A stretch of 64,000 nucleotides of DNA from Paenibacillus uliginis N3/975 (GTDB lineage: Bacteria > Bacillota > Bacilli > Paenibacillales > Paenibacillaceae), in assembly GCF_900177425.1 (NCBI RefSeq), contig NZ_LT840184.1:2310613-2374612 (forward strand), in the 5' to 3' direction. Under the pieces are notes generated by a model. It was not told where the DNA came from, did not search any database, and worked only from the letters and a program-made list of their open reading frames with translations. A program made the translations under genes and the position numbers. This document shows positions 57,726 to 64,000 of this stretch, one piece after another (the stretch's first letter is position 1; the number at the start of each line of letters is the position of its first letter).

Positions 57726-60050
57726 TTAAATATCTGAATTCATTATATTGCGGTACTGAATCGGCGTTACACCCTCATTCTTCTTGAATTTTCGAATAAA
57801 GTTCGTTGAGTCTACATACCCCACTTCATCTAGAATATCTTTAAGCTTCAGATCCGTTGTCGTTAACAGCTGCTTGGCTTGATCCATTCGCATTCCATCG
57901 ATATATCGCATAAGAGAATCACCGGTATGGTCTTTGAAGAAACGGGTTGCATACGAAGGAGATATTCCGAAATGCTTCGCAATGGATTCCAGGGAGATCG
58001 ATTGGTTCGTGTATTGGTCATGAATGTAGTCTTTCAGCTGGTTTAATAACACCACATTCTTGCTTTCCTTCTTGCTTGCAACAAAGCGGCACACATTGCA
58101 GCAAATGTCGGTAACAAGCCGTTCGAGCTCTTCGATCGTTTCGAGATGCGGTACGAATAGCCGCTCCAGTGCCTCGTTGGTTACTTCATCGAGATCGATA
58201 TCAAGCTCGATAAGGGTCTTCGCGCTGTTGTTGACGATATCAAAGCAGATAAACTCAGCCGCATCAATAGGCATTTTTTTCTCTGTTATCTGTCCGAATG
58301 CTTTATGTACAGCCTCTACCACAGCTTTACTATCTCCTTGACGGATCGCACGGATAAGCTGTTCCACGGTCTCAACCGGATACCAGCGTTCTCGGGCGCT
58401 ATCCTGCTCAATATCGCAATAGAAGATAACTTGATCTCCTCCTTTGATGAGGCGGTAGCGAGCGGCATGGCTTGCCTCAATGAATGATTGGGAGATAGAC
58501 GTAATATCACTGCCGATACTGCCAATACCAATCGTCACTGTAAAGCGGAAATACTGCTGAAGAATTTGTTTCGTTTTCATTGCAAAATCATGCAACACTT
58601 CATCCTTGTTATAGCCTTCATACAAGTTAAACAAGAATACAATGCTGCGCCCATCAATCAATTCCACACCGAAGCCACGTCCGCCTTCCTCAGACAGTTC
58701 CTCAAGTATCTTGATAAGGCTGCTTTTTAGATGATCCTGCATCGAATCTGAATTGTCCCTACGAAACGTCTGATAGTTATCAATGAGAAACAGCAGTACA
58801 GCAAAATGTGGACCATCCATACGGAGACTGGAGAATTGGAGATTATCTTCCCATTCCTCACGCGACTTGAACTTGCCTGTAATAAGTGAGAGCAGCACTT
58901 GGTCTCGCAGGACAATCGCCTGTCTATGAAGCTGGTGAATTAAGCCTTCATTTTCCTTTGCCATCTGCACAACCGCGTTGGAGATAAAGTCGAGCTCATC
59001 TTTTGCCCTTGATGTACCCGATGATCGCTGGACAGCTTGGTTCTGATTGGAGATTACTCCGATCAGCTTCTGAAGAGGCTTATAATTATGGACGGATAAA
59101 GCGATTGCCAGAATAACGCCGACTAGGAAAATGACAGCCGCAGTCAAATTAAACAGTAATCGCGCCTGATTAACTTTGTGCATAATCTGGTCTGAAGGCA
59201 TAACAGCTACATAACTGTAGCCGCGTCGATCGGAATCATGCTTGACCGTCGTGTAATGATCTTTGTTATGCTCGAGGCTGGTAATATTCCAAGCGCCATT
59301 ATGACTTCGAATCGTACCAAGTGTAGCGTTAAGGAGCCCACTGACATGATTACCTTTCGTGTACTCATACAAGACAGTGCCTTGATGATCAAGGACATAC
59401 AGTGTCCCGTTATATTCTCCAAGCACGCTTGTCGCAAGTTTTTCGAAAGCGCTTTCGTGAATTAAAAACATAACGACACCATACGGGGTGTCAGAGCTTG
59501 CTATGAGAGGTACCGAATAGGTCGCGTACCGTTCATTGACGATGTGATTATACTGCACGGTATCCATCGGCCGCATGAGAGGTGCATTGAGTGTATTACT
59601 CATTTTTACAAATTCATTTTGGTCCCAGTTCTTAAACTGAAAAATGTCTTCAAAGAACAGGTCGACATCATATGTGCCGCTCGCTGCATACAATTGCTCA
59701 GGATTGCGGCCATTATAATGAATGATAATGTCACTAATGAACATGTTGGTCGATAGATATTGCTTCAATTCTTCGATAGCTTCATACGGGCCATATCCGT
59801 GGGAGGTTGCTTTGAATGGCTTCAGCTGGGCATTGCTCGATATCTGCATCGCCATCCGATCCATCTCCAGAATGCGTTGGTCGATCGCCAGACGGAACTG
59901 ATCAAGGGAATTGATGGTCGAATGCTCGACCTCTGAACGTAAAGTGCTCAAAAACTGCTTATAGACGACGCCACTCATGATCAACAGAGAAATGACGGTC
60001 AGTAAGATATAAGAAAGCAAATAGCGGTAGAATCGCTGACTCCTAATCAT
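57726..60050 (-). CDS. AraC-family regulator with membrane sensor domain (YesN-like)
   Basis: A 774-residue membrane-bound regulator on the minus strand. ATG 60050 is preferred, 12 bases after GGGGTG; GTG 60065 lies within that site. A membrane helix (~10-32), an extracellular dCache-like domain (~35-280), a second helix (~300-322), a HAMP-like segment, a central domain and a C-terminal AraC HTH (~675-774: ESIAKHFGISPSYATRFFKDHTGDSLMRYIDGMR, LKDILDEVGYVDSTNFIRKFKKNEGVTP). Such regulators sense sugars outside and activate the adjacent ABC system, here at 60143-63632. An own terminator-like stem is at 57681. Confidence 0.92.
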   Translation of the reverse strand: MIRSQRFYRYLLSYILLTVISLLIMSGVVYKQFLSTLRSEVEHSTINSLDQFRLAIDQRILEMDRMAMQISSNAQLKPFKATSHGYGPYEAIEELKQYLSTNMFISDIIIHYNGRNPEQLYAASGTYDVDLFFEDIFQFKNWDQNEFVKMSNTLNAPLMRPMDTVQYNHIVNERYATYSVPLIASSDTPYGVVMFLIHESAFEKLATSVLGEYNGTLYVLDHQGTVLYEYTKGNHVSGLLNATLGTIRSHNGAWNITSLEHNKDHYTTVKHDSDRRGYSYVAVMPSDQIMHKVNQARLLFNLTAAVIFLVGVILAIALSVHNYKPLQKLIGVISNQNQAVQRSSGTSRAKDELDFISNAVVQMAKENEGLIHQLHRQAIVLRDQVLLSLITGKFKSREEWEDNLQFSSLRMDGPHFAVLLFLIDNYQTFRRDNSDSMQDHLKSSLIKILEELSEEGGRGFGVELIDGRSIVFLFNLYEGYNKDEVLHDFAMKTKQILQQYFRFTVTIGIGSIGSDITSISQSFIEASHAARYRLIKGGDQVIFYCDIEQDSARERWYPVETVEQLIRAIRQGDSKAVVEAVHKAFGQITEKKMPIDAAEFICFDIVNNSAKTLIELDIDLDEVTNEALERLFVPHLETIEELERLVTDICCNVCRFVASKKESKNVVLLNQLKDYIHDQYTNQSISLESIAKHFGISPSYATRFFKDHTGDSLMRYIDGMRMDQAKQLLTTTDLKLKDILDEVGYVDSTNFIRKFKKNEGVTPIQYRNIMNSDI

Positions 60051-60096
60051 GCGTGTAACAAACACCCCTATTCATAATCTTATAGAAAATGCATGA

Positions 60097-60131
60097 ACGG
60101 CCGAGGGATTCAAAATACTCCTCGACCGCCT
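60097..60131 (-). terminator. Hairpin between the lipoprotein gene and the YesN-type gene
   Basis: GGCCGAGGGA and CTCGACCGCC form an imperfect stem with a ~14-base loop on the minus strand, after the lipoprotein stop at 60143. The T run is weak. Confidence 0.45.
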
Positions 60132-60142
60132 TTAATCTACCG

Positions 60143-61765
60143 TTATTCTTGCTTATAACGGTCATAAGCGTTTTTATATATTTCCATATACCTTTCAACG
60201 CCCATCTGCTCCAAAGTCTTCACATACGGATCCCACTCATCGAATGAGGCGTTACCGGAGACGAATTTGGCCCGCATCTCGGTTACATAGCTATCGATAT
60301 CTGAACCGATCGTAGACATATCTTCATTCTCCTCTGATGTAAATGTGAAGGTTGGCCAGATTTCTTCTGGCAGGTGCGCTGAGAATCGAGTTGCTGTTTC
60401 TACAGCTTCCGGCCGGCTCTCAGCCCCCTTAAAATATTTCTGCTGTACAATATTCGGATAGCCACCACCCGGCCATACCACATACTTAACCAACGCTTGC
60501 TCGAACGTCAGGCCACTCGGGTTCTTATTGATCTCATCGGTATATTCATACTCACCCTTCGAGTTCACGTTATATGATTTCCCTTCAAAACCCATAAAGA
60601 ACATCTTGCTACCTTCTTCGCCGTATAGATGATCGATCCAGCGAACCGTTTCAACCGGATTCGGATTACGGTCCGTAATGACGAATGCGCCCGGTATAGC
60701 AAGGGGGGAACCCGTAGCTGACCAGATTTGGTCTCCGTGAGGGCCTTTCAATGCGTTGGCACCGATATAATCCGGCTGGCCCATCAATGTGTATGGGCTT
60801 GTTGTTATGGTGGACCCGAACACTCCCTTAGAACCAGTGGCGTAATATTGATTAGCCTTTATCGTGAAAATGTCTTGGCTGAGCAATCCTTCTTTATATA
60901 ACTTGTTCATATATTGAAGCATTTCCTTATAGTTCTGGTGAGTCGGGATAAACCGGAGTTCTCCGGTACCCGGATCAACGTCGACATTGGCATTCCGGAC
61001 GCCACGGTTGCTCAGTCCCCAAGCTCCTTTCAAATAATTGTGGAGCGCATCGATGCCTACGGCCTGGAAAGGAATCTCATCCTTTTGCCCGTTTTTGTTC
61101 GGATCCTGTTCTTTAAATGCCTTCAACATATTATAGAAATCATCGGTTGTCTCAGGCTCTTTCAGGTTGAGGGAGTCCAGCCAATCCTTCTTAATCCACA
61201 ACTTGGAGGAAGACAGCACTGACGTGAATTCCGGATCGTAGATCGTTGGGAAGGAATATATGTTGCCGTCGGGCATCGTCAGTCCTTTCTTAACATCCGG
61301 GTATTGGTCCATAATGGCCTTTAGGTTCGGCGCATGCTTATCGATCAAATCATTGAGCTCAATAAACACACCTTGCTGGCCGTACTTCTGCAGATCAGCA
61401 GGTGGTATACCTGCAGTGAAGAAGGCATGCGGGTAGTCATTGCCTGCGAGCAGAATGTTGCGCTTCTCCGCCATGGTGTCGATCGGTACCATTTCCCATT
61501 CGACTTTGATGTTGGTCATCTTTTCGTATTCTTGCCACAGCATCGTCTGGCTCCAGTCTGGCGCTGTCGTTGGCGCTTTACCGGCGATCATTTTCAGTGT
61601 AATAGGTTCCTTCACGATGGGCAAGCCTGTCGAGTTGAAGTTGCTGGACGGCTCTGCATCCCCAGGTGATTGGGAAGAGCCGCCGCTACCGGAGCACCCT
61701 GCGAGCAGAGAGAGAGCCAATAAAACTGTGATGGACATGTGAAAGATTGACTTCGTTTTCTTCAA
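60143..61765 (-). CDS. Extracellular solute-binding lipoprotein
   Basis: A 540-residue lipoprotein on the minus strand, lipobox LLAGC with Cys24 after a typical signal peptide, followed by a Ser/Gly linker. Two alpha/beta lobes follow, with KMIAGKAPTTAPDWSQTM and IWSATGSPLAIPGAFVITDRN, resembling LipO/YtcQ-type binding proteins. It supplies the two permeases (61798 and 62676), with ~33 bases between, and is controlled probably by the YesN-type regulator at 57726. Substrate unknown. Confidence 0.94.
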   Translation of the reverse strand: MKKTKSIFHMSITVLLALSLLAGCSGSGGSSQSPGDAEPSSNFNSTGLPIVKEPITLKMIAGKAPTTAPDWSQTMLWQEYEKMTNIKVEWEMVPIDTMAEKRNILLAGNDYPHAFFTAGIPPADLQKYGQQGVFIELNDLIDKHAPNLKAIMDQYPDVKKGLTMPDGNIYSFPTIYDPEFTSVLSSSKLWIKKDWLDSLNLKEPETTDDFYNMLKAFKEQDPNKNGQKDEIPFQAVGIDALHNYLKGAWGLSNRGVRNANVDVDPGTGELRFIPTHQNYKEMLQYMNKLYKEGLLSQDIFTIKANQYYATGSKGVFGSTITTSPYTLMGQPDYIGANALKGPHGDQIWSATGSPLAIPGAFVITDRNPNPVETVRWIDHLYGEEGSKMFFMGFEGKSYNVNSKGEYEYTDEINKNPSGLTFEQALVKYVVWPGGGYPNIVQQKYFKGAESRPEAVETATRFSAHLPEEIWPTFTFTSEENEDMSTIGSDIDSYVTEMRAKFVSGNASFDEWDPYVKTLEQMGVERYMEIYKNAYDRYKQE

Positions 61766-61797
61766 TGAAATACCCCCAATGTATTGTTATTGGGTTA

Positions 61798-62682
61798 TCA
61801 GCCTTTAATAGCTCCAATAACCATGCCTTTAACGAAATAACGCTGCAAAAATGGATATAACATAAGAACAGGTAAATTGGCGATAATAACAACGGCATAT
61901 TTAATGGATTCCGCCTCCATAACGCTCTTGGCAAGCGACTCTTCACTCGTTTGAATCATATCCTGCATATTGCTCTGGATTAGGATTTCACGCAAAATGA
62001 GCTGCAGCGGATATTTTTCACGTTCAGTAAGATAAATGAGTGCATTGAAAAATGAGTTCCAGTGCGTGACACTGTAAAAAAGCGTCATGACTGCAAGAAC
62101 CGGCAGGGAGAGTGGAAGCACAATCTTCAATAGGATCTTAATATTGTTGCAGCCATCGATCTGTGCAGATTCCTGAACTTCAATAGGTATGCTCTGCTGG
62201 AAAAACGTACGCATGATGATAATATTCCAGATCGCAACCGCATTAGGAATGATCAAGGCCCACATGGTGTTCACCATGCCAAGCTGCTTAACGATCAGAT
62301 AGGTCGGAATGAGGCCCCCGCTGAAGAACATCGTAAAGACAAACATAGCTGTAATGAGATTGCGCCCGCGTAAATCTTTTCGAGAGAGCGGATAAGCGGC
62401 CAATATCGTCATGATAATGTTTACGATGGTACCGACCACCGTATAAATGATCGTGTTCATATATCCTCTCAGGATTTCTTTATTAGAGAATACTTTTTCG
62501 TATCCGGCAAAAGTAATGTCTTTAGGGATCAACCATACCTCTCCATTAACAACAGCTGCAGGATCGCTAATGGATGCGACGGCTACGAAGACAAGTGGAT
62601 ACAGAACGATTATCAGGACAGACCCGAGCAGCAGAAGATTGATGATATCAAATATTCGGTCACCCCTGGATTGTTTTACCAT
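61798..62682 (-). CDS. ABC sugar permease, YtcP/LplC type
   Basis: A 294-residue permease, six helices. N-terminal RIFDIINLLLLGSVLIIVLYPLVFVAVASI; EAA loop QESAQIDGCNNIKILLKIVLP (Glu-Ser-Ala in place of EAA); C-terminal YPFLQRYFVKGMVIGAIKG. Its ATG at 62682 overlaps the end of the LplB-like permease by seven bases, so translation is coupled. Part of the second sugar importer; no ATPase gene is present. Confidence 0.94.
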   Translation of the reverse strand: MVKQSRGDRIFDIINLLLLGSVLIIVLYPLVFVAVASISDPAAVVNGEVWLIPKDITFAGYEKVFSNKEILRGYMNTIIYTVVGTIVNIIMTILAAYPLSRKDLRGRNLITAMFVFTMFFSGGLIPTYLIVKQLGMVNTMWALIIPNAVAIWNIIIMRTFFQQSIPIEVQESAQIDGCNNIKILLKIVLPLSLPVLAVMTLFYSVTHWNSFFNALIYLTEREKYPLQLILREILIQSNMQDMIQTSEESLAKSVMEAESIKYAVVIIANLPVLMLYPFLQRYFVKGMVIGAIKG

Positions 62683-63632
62683 AGGCTGTTCTGTCCCACC
62701 TTTCTGGAGATGAAGTTAACGGTAAGGAGTAAAATGAAGTTAATAATGGAGTTGAACAATCCGACTGCTGCAGAGAAGCTATATTGGGCGCTGACGATAC
62801 CGCTGCGATATACGTAGGTGGCAATGACATCTGAGCTTTCCCGGTTCAGGTCATTTTGCATCAAGAATACTTTTTCGAAGCCAACAGCCATAACAGAACC
62901 TACATTCATAATGAGCAAAATAATGATGGTCGGCATAATGCCCGGGAGATTGATATGCCATATTCGTTTGAGTCTGGATGCGCCGTCTACTTTGGCTGCT
63001 TCATGCTGTTGTGGATCGATGCCTGTTAAGGCTGCAAGGTAGATAATGGAGCTCCAGCCCATCTGCTGCCATACGCCGGAGAATACATAAATCGTCTTGA
63101 ACCACCCTGGTTCGGTCATAAAGGATACTGGGTCCCCTCCAAATAAACGGATGAGCATGTTAATAAATCCGGAATTCGGATCGAGAAATATGAATAGCAT
63201 ACCAACAAGCACAACGGTAGATAGAAAGTGGGGAGCGTATGTGATGGTTTGAACCGTTTTGCGGAAAAGCTTGCTTCTGACTTCATTAATAAGTAAAGCT
63301 AGGATAATGGGTACAGGAAATCCGACGAGAAGTTCGTACAGGCCAATCTCGAGAGTATTCATAATAAGTCGTTCAAAATAATAGCTGTTAAAGAAGCGTT
63401 CGAAATGTTTGAGTCCGGCCCAAGGACTGTCGGTAATGCCTTTGGATGCAATGAAGTCCTTGAATGCGATCTGCACCCCGTACATTGGAATGTAATGAAA
63501 GATAATGTAGTACACGATAACGGGGACGATAAGTAAATAGAGATCCCAATTCTTCCGGATGGATCGGGGAAGAGGGGAGCGTCGAGCTTCAATGGCTCTC
63601 TCGGTAGCAAGATTCGTTGGCGCTTCTTTCAA
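62676..63632 (-). CDS. ABC sugar permease, LplB type
   Basis: A 318-residue permease with six helices, LYLLIVPVIVYYIIFHYIPMYGVQIAFKDF near the start and EAAKVDGASRLKRIWHINLP as EAA loop. TTG 63632 is preferred, about nine bases after AGAGGTG; GTG 63644 and ATG 63641 fall within or beside this ribosome site. First gene of the minus-strand operon 63632 to 60143. Confidence 0.92.
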   Translation of the reverse strand: MKEAPTNLATERAIEARRSPLPRSIRKNWDLYLLIVPVIVYYIIFHYIPMYGVQIAFKDFIASKGITDSPWAGLKHFERFFNSYYFERLIMNTLEIGLYELLVGFPVPIILALLINEVRSKLFRKTVQTITYAPHFLSTVVLVGMLFIFLDPNSGFINMLIRLFGGDPVSFMTEPGWFKTIYVFSGVWQQMGWSSIIYLAALTGIDPQQHEAAKVDGASRLKRIWHINLPGIMPTIIILLIMNVGSVMAVGFEKVFLMQNDLNRESSDVIATYVYRSGIVSAQYSFSAAVGLFNSIINFILLLTVNFISRKVGQNSLW

Positions 63633-63644
63633 GGATAACATCAC

Positions 63645-64000
63645 CTCTTCTGTTCGGTTGTGTTGGCGTAGAGCTATTAAAATTCAATCTAAATGAAAAC
63701 CCTTTCTTAGTACATCGGCAGTTCTGTACGGCATCTGCTATTCTTTACAATCCGCACAACCATAAGGATTTTGAGGCGAAAATTATCTATATACATGCAT
63801 ATCACGAGCAAGAGCAATCGTTGCTCAGCATGTGAATATTGCACCTTAATGCTACTAACCTATATCAGCTGCTTACATCTCCGATCCATATTTCAATCAA
63901 ATCAACTTCAATATAAGCTCCCTGTTTAGTTTTTAGGTTGTATAATCGGAAGGGCTGAGGACAAGGAGTAATGTTCTTTTATTATGGATAATATTTCTAG
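63645..64000. promoter_or_regulatory. Divergent control region and possible truncated gene start at the right edge
   Basis: Holds ~330 bases without a full gene. ATGAAAACCCTTTCT (63693-63707) resembles a cre site but the central CG is CC. At the right edge TATAAT (63941-63946) and AAGGAG (63963-63968) precede ATG 63984 (frame open to the end, only five codons visible), which may be the start of a plus-strand gene. Its nature cannot be told. Confidence 0.3.

Noticed and set aside
1..64000. CRISPR, tRNA, rRNA, transposase, integrase or prophage genes
   Set aside because: None seen: no regular direct-repeat/spacer array, no tRNA cloverleaf ends with CCA, no recombinase motifs. The left-edge repeat is coding.

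Overview
The window reads as chromosomal DNA of a Paenibacillus-like, spore-forming member of the Firmicutes. The signs are strong AGGAGG-type ribosome sites, frequent TTG and GTG starts, lplB/ytcP-type sugar permeases without their own ATPase, a YesN-type membrane AraC regulator, collagen-like and YmaF-like surface or spore proteins, and short intergenic repeats. No tRNA, rRNA, CRISPR array, transposase or prophage was seen. Genes are mostly compact and intact, with three short gene remnants.

Layout. 1-1.0 kb: a collagen-like protein running off the left edge and a DUF4183 protein. 1.4-9.6 kb: a GH123/DUF4091-like glycosidase, an amidase, a DUF418 membrane protein, a signal-less M23 peptidase, and a PadR/HAAS-domain pair. 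9.6-16.5 kb: an MFS transporter, an S9 peptidase, a protein with a Cys/Ser/Gly tail, a HAD phosphatase and a YjbR-type protein. 16.5-17.5 kb: a ZTP riboswitch with terminator in front of folD. 18.6-24.7 kb: the Mrp Na+/H+ antiporter operon, with mrpA and mrpB fused in one frame, then C, D, E, F, G. 24.7-36.7 kb: housekeeping and signalling genes (VTT-domain protein, YitT, thymidine kinase, a histidine kinase with a decayed GGDEF domain, ilvE, two LysR regulators, an O-methyltransferase, DUF2935, YmaF). 36.9-40.8 kb: an unusual ECF sigma factor with a large C-terminal domain, an EamA transporter behind a strong leader hairpin, and a small alarmone synthetase.

41.0-52.4 kb holds the most distinctive unit: one co-directional cluster of two sugar-type permeases, a binding lipoprotein, a deacetylase-like enzyme, a DegT-type aminotransferase, an unrecognised predicted beta-propeller, an alpha/beta hydrolase, and a regulator that fuses a GntR DNA-binding domain to an ABC solute-binding domain. 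It looks like an uptake and processing system for an unidentified, probably acylated or keto/amino sugar. 52.6-57.6 kb: coproporphyrinogen oxidase (hemY), then Fnr divergent from an NreA-NreC-NreB-like cascade, with a perfect TGTGA-N6-TCACA site between them. 57.7-63.6 kb: a second sugar ABC system (two permeases and a lipoprotein) with a YesN-type regulator, all on the minus strand.

Functions are inferred from motifs and remembered family features; no database search was possible. Start codons were chosen from visible ribosome sites and several alternatives are noted.
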